64,000 nt of DNA. Source: Magnolia sinica. Taxonomy: Eukaryota > Streptophyta > Magnoliopsida > Magnoliales > Magnoliaceae. The stretch lies in the NCBI RefSeq assembly GCF_029962835.1, contig NC_080578.1:103271759-103335758 (forward strand). Direction: 5' to 3'. Positions within the stretch are counted from its first letter, which is position 1. Each line of letters begins with the position of its first letter. A model generated the notes under the pieces. It had not been told where the DNA came from and searched no databases. It worked only from the letters and a program-made list of their open reading frames with translations. The position numbers and the translations under genes are program-made. Below, in pieces: positions 33,802-45,940 of this stretch.

Positions 33802-35898
33802 GTGTTGGCCTCATTTTCACCCCAAAACCAAAAAATCGGTCTGTTCACCCTAGAAAGGGTTGGTATGGAATGCCCACCATTAGTTGAGTGTTGGGCTCAA
33901 CGCTCATATGACGCAAATAGGTGGAATGAATAATAGTGCTATAAAACCCACGAGGGATGCACCAAGTTTACCATGATTTTATATTGTTTTCTATGGTGAA
34001 GTTGGTCTCAAGTATGGACCGATGTCATGTTCCGTTTGAAGGCCAAATATTAGGTGGTGCACTTGATGGCTTGTGCAGGTATAATGTGCCCTTATTTGAT
34101 TGCGCATGGGCATGCCACAATTCTTCATTTGAAATGCTTTTCTTTTGGGTGGTCTCATTTCTTAATTTAGTGATATGGAACATTACAATGTTGCACTACC
34201 ATATCAAGTAAAATTGAACAAAAACAGATCATTTATTTAAGAAGTTAGAGGCTTAGTCGCATGAAGGATTATTGTTTAATCATCGGACTCTCCAAAAGAG
34301 ACAAAATAAAGCATCTTATACTAATCATCAATTTCAAATTGGTCTCATTTACTGTATTTAGGCCTATCAAAACCCACCTCTTTCTCATTTAATTTTTATT
34401 CCTCTTAAAATATCTCATTTACTCCCGTCCAAATGACAACTTACTTCAGCGTTAAATCATCAAATTTATACACATATTTGTATATTTGAAATCAATTTTT
34501 TTTATAACAATACAATCAAAAATCATTAAAAAAAAATTACATCTCCAATGCATGTCACTTTCTTTCCATTAGCAACAGGGCTAGCGTGTACGTGCACATA
34601 ACTTCCTTTTTATCATCTCTCGGCGTATAGACCACGGTGCCTGTTAGACCAATAGAATATAATGTAATAGTACTACTCACGGGCACACATGCAGCCTGGC
34701 ACGCGTGTTAGAAGACATGCAGGTCTTCACATGGCATGGGGTATGCAACTGGCCACAAATGCCAGGCCTATCTGGTCACAGTTGGGCCTACCAAAACATA
34801 GATCATGAAACCAACCAATAGAAAAGTTGCACGTGTGTCTCACCGGCTACTAGGTGAACGGTCTGGATCTTGGGCAAGTATGCGACTAGTACACGTGCTT
34901 CCTTCGTTTAGTATGTTAATCCTACTCGCGTGAGTAGGCTTGTTTTTCTCTCGCCTCCTGGTCTTCCTTATGGGGGAGAGGCTTAGTCAAGTACATCCCC
35001 ACGTAATTTGATACAATACGTCTGTTTTTTATCCATTGCATTTGTTTTTGTTTTCAATGATCCAGACCGTTCATGTGATATTAGTTCCATTGGATAGGAG
35101 ATTCAAGAAAATACTATCTTATTATACAAATATAGATCGTCTATCTTCAAAGAAAATAGCCAAATTTCAAATGGTTAAAATAACTCAATGAAAATAATAT
35201 TTGTTTTTTATGTACGAAAGAAGTTGAGGACCATCTTATAAACCGCTTGGATCATTGAAATATTTACATATTAAATGGATAAAATCGCGACGTATCACAT
35301 TGTACTACGTCCAAACGTATTCAAGCAAACTTCTTGTGGTGATATTGATGGTATCTCGGCATGGTTTTGAGACTCATGGCATGGATGTCATGGTCATTCG
35401 TAACATTTAAAATTATTCGAAATCCGTACGACTCGCGTTTTGCTCCTTTCGTCGTTGCAACTGCTGTGGTAGCTCACCTTTCGCACGTGTGGCATACATG
35501 TACGTCAATCCAGTCCGTCCAAATAGTGGGCCCCAATGTGTAGTCGCACATACATAATGACAGCATGAGTGAATGATCTGAAAATTATGAACATCGACAT
35601 TGCGTTATGTTCTGGTGGGTTAGTCCAGGGTTTGTGCGATTGCCCGTCAGTGATGAGTGGTTCAGATCCGGCACGAATGTTCCGTGTTGGAGCAGATGCC
35701 GCGAGTGACATTTTCAATTTCTTCTCGCGTGAATCGCATTGCCTTGCATTTCTTGGCAACGAAGGAATTCCATGAGACGTGGACTGCATTTCTTCGTAGT
35801 ACATCCATGAATTTTCACCTCCGTGGGGTGGAGCCCGCCACTCTGTAAACAAACCACTGGGCACGGCTTCTATGTACGTATCGTGCGAAGACGAGCAC
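33802..35898. other. No gene recognised
   Basis: AT-rich to mixed sequence. Short frames on both strands at 35360-35960 show no domain, and the antisense one crosses into MITE sequence. A CACGTG-rich stretch occurs at 34590-34900. Nothing further can be supported. Confidence 0.35.
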
Positions 35899-36431
35899 TG
35901 ACGCGGATACGGATTGGCCCACCGGCCAATGGCTGGTAGTCGGTGCTCTGTGGGATCCACCATGATGTATGTGTTTCATCCATGCCGTCCATCTATCGTT
36001 CTAGATCATTTCATAGTATTACAAAAAAAATGAATTATATCCCAATTTCAAGTGGACCACATTACTAGAAACAGAGTTGAATGAACATTGACCATTAAAA
36101 CTTTTTTGGGAGCCATAAAAATATTGGATTAAGATGATCTTTGTTTTATCCCTTAATTTGGGTCTTTATGACCTAATCAACAGATTGGATGTCAAATAAA
36201 CAGTACACTGGGCCTTAGGAGGATTTAAATGATGGATATCCAATCACTATTCTTTTCCTGTGGTGTGGTCCACCTAAGATTTATATCTCCCCCATTTTTG
36301 GCATAGAACCCTAAAATAATCTTTGAAAATGGGTGAACGGATGTGATGAAATACATACATCATTGTGGGGCCCAAAGAGCACCAACCACCAGCCACGAGG
36401 ACGATGTCAGGGGAGTAGCCAATCCGTTTCC
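35899..36431. mobile_element. Mutator-like MITE
   Basis: Left ACGCGGATACGGATTGGCCC with GGATCCACCATGATGTATGT; right TACATCATTGTGGGGCCC and AGTAGCCAATCCGTTTCCC. GAGCACC...CCACCAGCCA near the right mirrors TGGCTGGTAGTCGGTGCTC near the left. Confidence 0.65.
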
Positions 36432-36439
36432 CACTGACG

Positions 36440-36975
36440 CAACTCGACCTCCGAGTTGTACGAACGGCTCAAAGGAGATCAAAGTTACATGGGCCTCACA
36501 GTAATGTATTTATTATATCTGCACCGTTCATCTATTTTTAGATATCATTTTAGAGCATTACCCAAAAAATAAATCATATTCAAAGATCATGTGGACCACA
36601 CCACAAATAGCCGCTGAGATAATGATTTTTACCATTAATAAATTCGTAGGCCCACTACAACGTTTACTTTCTATCCAATCTATCTATAAAGTTACAAAGA
36701 CCTAAATGAAGAGGAAAAACAAATTTCATATTCATCCAAAACTTCATTGAGCCCAAAAAAAGTTTCAATGGTAGACATTCAATCCCCCACTGCTTTTTGC
36801 AGTGTGGTCCACTTGATAGTTATATATGTCTTATTTTTCGTCTCAACCCTTAAGACGAGCTCGCCAAATGTATGTACGGTTTGGATATAACAAATACCTC
36901 ATGACCAGACCCAAAGAACTTGCTTACGTCATATAGCTGGTGTAACTACTGAGGTACACCAGCCCATCCGCGCCC
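36440..36975. mobile_element. Mutator-like MITE (inverse orientation), adjacent to previous
   Basis: Its interior is the inverse of 22727-23341: GAGTTGTACGAACGG...AAGTTACATGGG at left, AGCTGGTGTAACTACTGAGG and TACACCAGCCCATCCGCGCC at right. It abuts the preceding element, with almost no unique sequence between. Confidence 0.6.
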
Positions 36976-38265
36976 CTTTATTATCTCTTTCTATATCTTT
37001 GGCTTTCGTTTTCCAATTCCAGCTCATTTTGCCACCTCCTGGGGCTCACATGCTGAGTGATTCGGCTCCAGCTGTGCATGTCTTGCCAGGACAAATGAAT
37101 TATTGGTCCATAAGAATACTTTAAAGAGGATTTTAATTTTCGCTTTTTACAATTGAATGCTATTTCGTGGGAAGTTTATTTCCATTGTTATAAACTCATC
37201 TACATCGAGTGCTGATAAAAATCATCAGATCATCTACACACTCTACAATAAGCAGCACCAGTAGCAAAATAGCTTCTTTTTTTTTTTTTTAGGACAGATC
37301 AAATCCACTTGTGGGGCTCATCTTGATGTTTTAGCGACATCTAATCCATCCTTCATTGATATGCCTCGATCTAATCTTTTTAGCTTCTAGAACTTTGGTT
37401 GGTCCAAAACTCCAGCGGGCCTTATCTTGTAAAATCATGCCCAAAACCTCTAAAATCACATTTTGTGGCTCATCTGATTTTTGTAATGGCTCCATTTTTT
37501 AAATTATTCATTTATCCTGAATGGATGCTTTCTCCCAGTGGATTAGATGCAAAAGACAATAGGCCCCAAATACAATTTGAAAGACTTTTAGTGGGCATTT
37601 GGATTGTAAGTTAATGCCTCAAGTTGCTTATTTTGATTTTTTTAAGTAATTAAGAAATTTGTAAGTAAAAAAGTTACTTATAATTAATCTTAAATCAAAC
37701 TTACTTATCTAAAATAAGTTACTTATCTAAGAAGTCTTTCATGGCATGCATCACATCCCTATCACTCACTGTGGTGAGGCCGAGGAAGGAAATAGCGCCG
37801 ATTTGTTCAAACGCTTCTTAGTGGAGAAATGTCCGCGTGCAAGAGCCCTTATGTGAATTTTCTTACAATGATTTGTTTCCTTCCATCATATCATTTTTGT
37901 GGATCATCCGAGCCGTTCAAAAGGTAGGCTGTACCATAAACGTCTTTTAGGGAAATAATTAGACCTATATGCTCATTAGGTGGGCCACGACCATAAAATG
38001 AGAATAAGTAGACTATCTATCCTGGTTTTGGTGATCCTTATGTTGAGGCCCAATTTTCTTTTTCTGACAGGAAATGACATGTCAGGGGGAAAGAAAGGGG
38101 CGCATGTGTTGTGTGTATGCATTTCCATTTGATTGGAAGACAGCTACACAAATTTCACCGTCGATGTTGACTAATGCTTTTTCTTTTGCTTTTGTTCTGT
38201 CCCGGGTACAAACATTTTTGAAGCTTAATCCACAATTCAGCGTGATAGGGCCACTAATAGACTCC
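36976..38265. other. No gene recognised; one truncated MITE
   Basis: Contains a truncated relative of 33376-33801 at about 37590-37740 (GGGCATTTGGATTGTAAGTT). The frame at 37399-37614 lies in repeat-like sequence and has no recognisable domain. Confidence 0.35.
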
Positions 38266-38849
38266 TAAAAGTCTGTTTGGGAGCATGGATGCGGAACCCC
38301 CTATATTTGAAATCCTCCTATTGTATTTGGCACCATAGATTCATAGTCTCCTGTATTCCAAAAGTAATTGTGTATAATATATTTATAAGGATTTGAATTT
38401 AATTACTAAATCAATTTTAATATCTATAATTAATGTACGTATGTAATGTTTGACACTATATAATAAGCCTGTTGAAATATATACTTTGTCTGAAAATGAT
38501 GAAATTCTAAGTCTCTGATGGGCCACAAGCACAAGATCACATCTGAAAGACTAATCAATGATTTTTAATTGTTGATTTACATGAACAATGTTTGGACAGT
38601 GCATATTATCATATTAAAGTAATTATAGTGATGCAATTGATAATCTAATTGTTTTGGGATATCATCAGTGGGTCATGTGCACAATAATTTAGTAGTCTAG
38701 CATGACACACATGTTACACATGTAACTCTTTAAGGATTTTAGATGTAATCCAAGCTTTCACCATGGATGGGGATTTGAAACCCCAATTACTTTACGGGGC
38801 CAAATATACCATCAAATCCTCCCAAATTCATGGTGCCAAATGACCCCTA
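38266..38849. mobile_element. hAT-like MITE family A, member 4 (inverted)
   Basis: Starts TAAAAGTCTGTTTGGGAGCA and ends GCCAAATGACCCCTA. The interior is the inverse of 12304-12945 (CTAAGTCTCTGATGGGCCAC, ACAATGTTTGGACAGTG). No target duplication recognised. Confidence 0.7.
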
Positions 38850-39845
38850 ATGTTCTCGGTTGCAAACAAAAATGCGGCCAACTCAGAACTCAAGTGAGCT
38901 ATGCCACAAATGTTATAGCTGGGATGTGGACACCCATGGTAAAATCCTTCCAGGTTGTATTTGAGCCTACCACATTTTGTATGTCATCTAATCCATTCGA
39001 AAGATGCATCTGATTAGGATGATTGGACATTAAAGGCCAGGTCATCAGTTTATCCAGCTCATATTAGTAGGTCACGCCAAAAATGAGGCAGATCCAAAAC
39101 TTAATGGGACCACTCCATGGAGTGTGGATAGAAATGCCCACCACTAAAACCCTCTTAGGGCCCACTATATTGTTTATATGCCATTCAAACCATTGATCAG
39201 GTCATTCTATGTGTGTGTGTGGGGCATGCTCACCTTTATGCATATGTCATGGGCGTCTAATCCAAACGGTTCATGTGATGTGGCATCCCATGAAACCCTA
39301 AGGTCTAATTTTCACCCTGATCTAAAACTTTGGTGAGTCATAGCAAAGAGACGTAAATCAAGGCAGGAAATTGTTTTCTTTTTTCATAGCCCACCAAAGT
39401 TTGGGCTCTAAAAGTCTCACGGGGTGCTACATCACACGTGGACTGTTCAGATTAAGGATGCACATCAAGTATGATGTATTCTCAAAAAGTTCTCATGAGA
39501 ACTAGTGCAACTGATTCCAAGACTTTTGTGGCCCCATGAAGTTAAACGTTGAGCATTTCAACCCAACAATTTCGTATTAGTGTAGTGTATTTGAGTTGTG
39601 GATTTGTTTCATTTTTCAAATCATGTCCTAACATGAGCTAGAAAAATTAATGGACCGTGTAGATTTCTCACACATATCTTGGTAGGCCCCTTGTAGCTTC
39701 CAACGACGTGAACTTGACTGCTCGCCTGCTGGCTGGACTAGGAATCCACGAGAAGAGGAGGGCCGCGCATGATAGGTTGAGTTGACGTCACTAAAACATT
39801 GTCATTTCGGTGATTTACTTTCTTTTCTTTGTAGTTTCTATTCCT
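38850..39845. repeat. Degenerate MITE-derived sequence
   Basis: Repeated weak matches to the Mutator-like cores (CCACTATATTGTTTATATGC, CACACATATCTTGGTAGGC) without definable ends. No gene seen. Confidence 0.35.
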
Positions 39846-40300
39846 TCTGTCCTCAGCTCTAATTTCAAGTGATTTTAATTACTCTCTCTTTTCTCACTGG
39901 TTTCTCTTCCTTCCTCACCTCAGCTCTAATTTCAAGCGATTTCCTTCCTCTTTTTCTCAGCAGTTTCTCTTTCTTCCTCTCCTTTGCTCTAATTTCAAGT
40001 GATTTACTTTCTCTTTTCTCAGCAGTTTCTCTACCTTCCTCTTTTTCTCAGAAGTTTCTCTTTGTTCCTCTCCTCTTTGCTCTAATTTCAAGTGATTTAC
40101 TTTCCCTTTTCTCAGCAGTTTCTCTACCTTCCTCTCCTCAGCTTCTTAAAAGTGATTTGCTCTAATTTCAAGTGATTTACTCTCTCTTTTCTCAGCAGTT
40201 TCTCTGCCTTCCTCTCCTCAGCTTCTTAAAAGTGAAGTCACATCCATAGATTTTTCACAGCACCACTTCCATCAATACCTTTGTTTCATTCCTCTGCAAT
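39846..40300 (+). pseudogene. Orphan, tandemly expanded NLR 5' leader relic
   Basis: TTTCTCTGCCTTCCTCTCCT, CAGCTTCTTAAAAGTGAAGTCA, ATAGATTTTTCACAGCA and TTTCATTCCTCTGC follow in the same order as in the 5' leader of the NLR at 47023-47192 (CAGCTTCTGAAAAGTGAAGTCA and so on). Here the first part is expanded into several imperfect 60-80 bp units built of CTCTAATTTCAAGTGATTTAC, TCTCTTTTCTCAGCAG and TTTCTCTACCTTCCTC. No CC, NB-ARC or LRR coding sequence follows. A continuous frame across the array would be low-complexity Phe/Ser/Leu and is not a gene. It reads as the leader or promoter of a lost NLR copy. Confidence 0.7.
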
Positions 40301-40687
40301 CTATAAAAATAAAAAATAAAAAAAATAAAAAAAATAAAAAAAAAAAACACTATCTGCCCATCCATCCATCTACCACACCCTTTTCCTAAGGTTGTGTATG
40401 TAGGCCTTCTTCATCTGCTCATTTGATATAGATCTGAAAAAGAACCTTTTCCTTTCAAATACAGCATCGACCATCTAACAGTACTCAATAGCAACGATAA
40501 AAAGGTATGAGTAGATCCAAAGTCTCAATATTTTTAATTAATTGTAGATGCTTCATGATATCTGATGGTGATCCACAAAGCTTAATTAATTAATCTAAAC
40601 CTTTAAGAAATTTTATTTTCTGCTTTGTTTTCAAAAACTTTAGCAGTGATGCACTTAAGTATTGAATCAACTTGATTTTTTGGGAGC
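40301..40687. other. AT-rich and unassigned sequence
   Basis: An A-rich (AAAAAATAAAA)n run at 40303-40347, then CCATCCATCCATCTACCACA, which still resembles the bases just before the NLR start codon. After that no similarity or gene is seen. Confidence 0.4.
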
Positions 40688-41354
40688 TGTTGATACAAAA
40701 ATCTTTTCGTTTCACCTTTGTATACTTGTACAAGGGACGAACAAAGGAGACCCTGGCTAGTACGAGGGACCCTCCGATGCCTAAATCAAGTAAGGAATCT
40801 GGGTCTAGTAAGGGGGTTTTAGGCTAGAGATTGTGCGTACCTTTTACCATTAGAGGTTCTCATATTTATAGTTGAGGAGAGACAATGACGTAGGGGAGAT
40901 CTTCCTATTTGGTAGGTATGTATTGCAGAGGAATTTGGATCCTAAATGAGTAAGAGAATTTCCCGAGATCCTTGGTGAAGATCTCGGGATCCCGAGTGTG
41001 TCGCGGATACTTTTTGAGTTCTTTGGAGAAGATCCCGAGCAAATTTCTGATTGTTCGGAATCACTAGAGGTGTGCAGTAGGAGGCTAATGTGGTCTTAGC
41101 CGACCCGAGCTAGGGGGACGCTAACCAGAGGCCTGACCTGATCCTTTCGTCACATGTTTGGGCTTCCTTTGGTGTTGTGTAGGTCGGCCTATTTCAAGAC
41201 CTGCTAACGAGAGACCGAGCTCGAGCCCAGCTGCTACTCATTCCGAAGTCGAGTGACAGATTTCCCATTTAGGTTTATTGTTGCCCAACCTAATTAAGTG
41301 CACGAGTGTCTGACCTGACCTTGAATTATTGGCCGGCCTATTTTTCCCATAACA
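40688..41354. mobile_element. Probable solo LTR
   Basis: Begins TGTTGATACAAAAATC and ends TTTTTCCCATAACA, so it carries the TGTT...AACA inverted termini usual for LTRs. Flanks GGAGC (40683-40687) and AGAGC (41355-41359) match at 4 of 5, fitting an aged 5-bp target duplication. 667 bp without coding sequence and with no second LTR nearby. Confidence 0.6.
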
Positions 41355-41356
41355 AG

Positions 41357-41511
41357 AGCAAAGGTCAAATTTGGACATGAACCCAAAAACGTAGCTAACT
41401 TTTTGGGAACAAAGGCCAATTTTGGACATGAAACCAAAAATCTAACTTATTTGAATGGGAGCAAAGGTCAAATTCGGACATGAACCCAAAAATCTAGCTG
41501 ATTTGAAAAGC
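41357..41511. repeat. Three-unit tandem repeat, about 52 bp
   Basis: GCAAAGGTCAAATTTGGACA, ACAAAGGCCAATTTTGGACA and GCAAAGGTCAAATTCGGACA recur at about 52-bp spacing, each followed by TGAAMCCAAAAAYSTA. Confidence 0.85.
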
Positions 41512-43130
41512 AGGTGGGAACGTTCAGATAGACACCCACCTAAAAACCTTTTAAAAGGTGTGTGGTATCCATTATGGTTTGTATATGCTATCCAATTCAT
41601 TCGTCTAACATGCCCCACCAAGATGGACTCATATGGGCCACACCATGGTGAATTTAGTGATTTTAGGCATGATTTTACACCTTTGATCAATTGGCATGAG
41701 TTGTTGCATTCATTGCTGACCCGACCTGTTCTGTACTTGATCTGTCTGTCATTGCAACTGGGCCGTGTCGATCTGATACAAAAGGAGAGCTCTGTAGTTA
41801 TTCCGTCATGTTTTTTTTTTTTTTTTCTGAAATACATTTCATTCACCAGTTGCACCCATTTATTATTAACTCTTATCTAAAATTCAGCCCAAAATCAAAC
41901 TCAGGTGCCAAAATAGTGAGAACGATCGAGGAAAGGGCCCACCATAGAAAAATATACAATTGTATTGTTGCCTACCCTTGTGTCTATACCCATCCAGCCC
42001 ATTAGTAAGATGCACCCTATCAAGTTCAAGACTTTTGGAATATCAGGTTGGTCAAATCACTTGAAATAGGAATATTAGGTTGGTGAATTTATTTTACATT
42101 ATTTCTTTCGGTTACACCCACTTGAGTTTTGAAGCAACTTAGTATTTTGGGTTGCTTATATTTATGGCAAGCCGAACATGAAGCACAATTTGAATTTGAA
42201 ACATGTCAATATGGTCCCAAAATACATTGATGTGATGATCTATACACGGTGGGTATGTTAGGGGATCGCGTAGAAGCAAACTCAAATTCAATCAAGCAAG
42301 GCGAAATCAAACACAAATCGAAACACGCAAAGATCACATGATTTTTATGTGGAAAAACTTTCATAGAAAAAAACCAGGCACAAAGCGACAATCTAGACAC
42401 TATGAAATGATATTACAAGATATAAATGCGATTACTAATATGAACAACCCCAAAATCTCTTCTCAAAACCCTAGCTTTGCTCTAAAACACCCTAGGAATG
42501 TCTTAATATTCACTTAGAATATCTTAATTCCAATTACACTCGATATATATTCTATCACAATCGGAATTAGAAACAAATCATGCACTTACACAATGATACG
42601 CGCTCCATCGATGGGACATTTGGTGGCATTGACTGCCATAAAAGACTAATAGATGACATTGAAGCCGCCTTCCCTGGCATCGAGTAGCAACTTCAAAACC
42701 ATTTAACAGAGCAACTGGAATTTTTTTAGATTTTTTTATGGCAGTCAGTGGTTAGTTAATGGAATCTACGTGCCCTTGACCTCAATTACATTAAAGACAT
42801 TTGACAACATTTAGGAGGTGTTTATATCTTTGTGCGAAATGCAAATTTCTTTTTCTCCTGTTTATTTTCCTTTTGTTTCCCAGTGCAAGGTCATTTTCCC
42901 TCCTATGGCCACAAGCTGAGGTGTATGATTTGAACTGCCCATATTCTAGCCAGGAGCAACCAACTATTGGTCCATAATCAAGCTTGGTAGAATATCCTAA
43001 CCTTTTATTTTTAGAATTGAATGCTAGTCATTGGTCATTGAAAATTCTATTTTCATTTGCTATAAATTCATCAATCTACCTGATAGTCACGATCATCGGT
43101 TCATTGTTTTAGCCTTTAGGCCGGATCCAA
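41512..43130. other. No gene recognised
   Basis: Opposing frames at 41442-41880 overlap a degraded MITE (ACATGCCCCACCAAGATGGA) and a T-run and show no domain. The stretch 42240-42420 (AAACACAAATCGAAACACGC, AAAGATCACATGATTTTTAT) is generic repeat-like sequence. Confidence 0.35.
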
Positions 43131-44899
43131 TACACACTCACGTTTCTACCCACAAACTCATTGTGTGGGGCTTACTGTGATGTTTTGATGACATCTAATC
43201 CATCCTTCACATGTGGCCCCTCCTATTCTTGTTGGATTCTGAAACTCAAGTTGATCAAAAGATGTTTGAACGGTCAATGTTCCATATACACCCTTATGGC
43301 AGACTTGAGTTTTGGATCCACCTCATTTTTGAGCCTACCCCTAAACTGATCCGGTTGAAATGATGGACTGAGTAGAATTGTGGGAAACATCACAGTAGGC
43401 TCGAGTATTGCAATGGCTGCCATTCAATCTCCACGCTTTGTTGCATGCACAATGTTAACCGATATGAATTGCTACATGCCAACCCTGCCATGACTCTTTG
43501 GGCCAGTTGATGTATGTGGGCCCACAACTTATGTTAGGGGTAGGCTAAAAAATGAGGTAGATTTAAAAGTCAAATAAGCCACACGATGTGAGTACATAGG
43601 GCGCAATGACTACCGGTGAAACCTACCTGGGTCCATTGAGATATTTATATGTCATCCAAATGACCACCGTGATGCATGTCGAGAAGTCCACTCCATCACC
43701 CAGGCCACTGTGATGCATGTTGAGAAGTCCACTCCATCCATCCATTTTTCCAGCTCATGTTTGTGGGTGGGCCCCAAAATGAGGTAGATCCGAAGCTTAA
43801 ATGGGCCACATTGAAGGAAACAGTGGAGATTGCACAACTACCATTGTAATTTTTCCAGTGCCCACTTGTGTATTGGATTTGCCTCATATTTAGACCCACC
43901 TGGTAAAATGATATGATGAAACTGATGGATAGGATGAATTTGTAAAAAAAACACTCATGGTTTGCCATGAATATTTCAAAAGGTGGGTGGGGCATAATTG
44001 AATAATGGGCAGTTTTAAGTGGTGTGGCCCATTGGAGTATTGTAGAAACTGCCTCATATTTGGGCCCACCACTTAAAATGGACTCACAAAAATTGTTGAT
44101 AGGTAGATTCCTCAAAAACATCACAGTGGACCACACAAGTTTTTGGAGCTTCTATGGTCTAACATTCAATACATTGTTTGAAGCAGTGTGGCCCACTTGA
44201 GTTTTGGCTCTTCATCTTTGGGCCCACTGACTAAAATGAATTGGCAAATTGCTGGACTAGGTAGATTTCTTAAAAACACCACAATTGGATGGCACAATTT
44301 TTAGTGGGTGTTGGAGCTATTTCAGCAATAGATGTTCAATACCAGTGTTGCAATTCGCATGGCCCACTTGAGTATTGGATCTGCCTCATATTAGGGCACA
44401 CCCCCTAAATTGAGCTAACGAAAATATTATATGGGGTGAATTTTTTTAGAAAGGTCAAGGTGTGGTACATACCAACAACCCGCTCAAACAACATAACATC
44501 TGACTAGATCTATGTGGGGGCCCACCGTGATGTATCTGTATATCTACACTGTCCATCCCAGTGCTCATGTCATATTAAGGTATGGGTTAAAAAATAATGT
44601 AGATCTAACACTCAAGTGGATTACACCAAATAGTGACCTTGGGTTGTATTAAATGCACAAAACATTAAATGCAAGAGTCAACTCTGGTATAGTTATATGC
44701 CTCATTTTTTAGCCCATACATTAACATGATCATACATTAACATGATCTGGGAAAATGTATAAACAGCATGGGATAAACAGATATATCATGGTGGGGTCCT
44801 CTCAGACAATTTATTATTCAAGCGGTGGTTGGACGGAATCAGCTTCCGAATGGAAGGGGCAGCACATGATTGGAGGTTAATAAAACATCATTATCAGCC
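43131..44899. repeat. Cluster of degenerate MITE copies
   Basis: At least five successive degraded cores of the type GGCCCACTTGAGTTTTGG...GCCCACC occur. A 46-bp direct repeat (GTGATGCATGTCGAGAAGTC and GTGATGCATGTTGAGAAGTC) spans about 43650-43742. Frames across this zone are repeat-derived. Confidence 0.5.
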
Positions 44900-45342
44900 T
44901 AGAGCTATACATTAACTGAGCTAGCTTGGTTAATTTGTTCTTACTCAACTTGGAAAAGCTCAAACCAACCCGGTTTGAAACTAGGTTCAAGCTGAGTGGA
45001 GCTAATCTTTGAGGTAGAACTACACTGAACTTGACTCGACTTAACTCGGAACTTGACTCAAAATTGACTCAGTTCTAATGGATTAGACTCGGATCAAGTT
45101 CACTTAGTGTGTGTGTATACATATATATATTTTTTATTTGCAATTATAATATATATTATATATTATATATATTAAAAGCTATAAAACATAACTCGAACGT
45201 AGCTGGTAGGCTCGAACTCGAAAGATCTGGCCTAAGCTGGAGCTTAAATTGAGCTAGAGCTGAGCCAAATTCGAGCTGGGGTAGCCTGATGGCTCAGTTG
45301 AGCCGAGCCCGGGCGAAGCTCGGTTGGACTCTTGCACAGCTA
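44900..45342. mobile_element. hAT-like TCGAG-type element, degraded
   Basis: Starts TAGAGCTATACA and ends TTGCACAGCTA. The interior has CTCGACTTAACTCGG and GAGCTGAGCCAAATTCGAGC motifs. It includes an AT dinucleotide-rich tract at 45118-45175. No target duplication survives. Confidence 0.5.
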
Positions 45343-45348
45343 CTTGTC

Positions 45349-45884
45349 GGAAGCCGATTGCGTAGTGAGTAACTCACTACGCTTGGCGTACTGAATAGAC
45401 TCAGTGAGGTCCACCATGATTTATATATTTCATCCACTTCGTCCATCCATTTTAACAGATAATTTTAGGGCTGGATACCAAAATTTAAGCATAGAAAGTT
45501 TTCAAATGGACCACACCACATGAAAAAGTTAAATTGAATACATACCGTTGAAAAATTCTTGAGGGGCCACAGAAGTTTTGGATAAAGCTTATATTTGATT
45601 TTTCCCTTTATCCATATCTATATGATCTTATTAACAATTTGGATGACAAATAAACATCACTATAGGGCCTAACAAAGTTTCAATATGTGGAAATCATAAT
45701 CCCCACGGTTTCTGTGGTATTGTCCACTTAATCTTCGCATATGCTTAATTTTTGGGCTAAACCCCTTAAATTAGATGAAAAAACTACAGCGTGGATAGAC
45801 TAGGTACATTCAAGGTGGGCCCAACTGAGTTTACTCAGTACGATGAGACCCGCTGAGTAACTCAGTACACCCAATCCGATTTCC
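45349..45884. mobile_element. Mutator-like MITE with subterminal hairpin
   Basis: Ends GGAAGCCGATTGCGTAGTGA and CCCAATCCGATTTCC. The subterminal GTGAGTAACTCACTACGC is itself a near-palindrome and recurs in part at the right (CTGAGTAACTCAGTAC). Cores GAGGTCCACCATGATTTATA and TACATTCAAGGTGGGCCC are inverted. Confidence 0.65.
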
Positions 45885-45940
45885 TATTTATCCAGGTGGC
45901 CCCGTAGACTGGATTTTGTGGAAGCTTATCCAGTCGATCC

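Noticed and set aside
35505..35963. 152-codon frame on the - strand
   Set aside because: No recognisable domain; its upstream third lies in a Mutator-like MITE. No splice or transcript support visible.
39869..40165. 98-codon Phe/Ser/Leu-rich frame
   Set aside because: Translation of the CT-rich tandem leader repeat; low complexity and repeat-derived.
41442..41880. Two overlapping frames of about 140 codons on opposite strands
   Set aside because: Both cross a MITE remnant and a poly-T run; neither shows a protein motif.
43652..44136. 146-codon - strand frame and neighbours
   Set aside because: Runs through several degenerate MITE cores; the predicted peptide repeats the same MITE-derived words.
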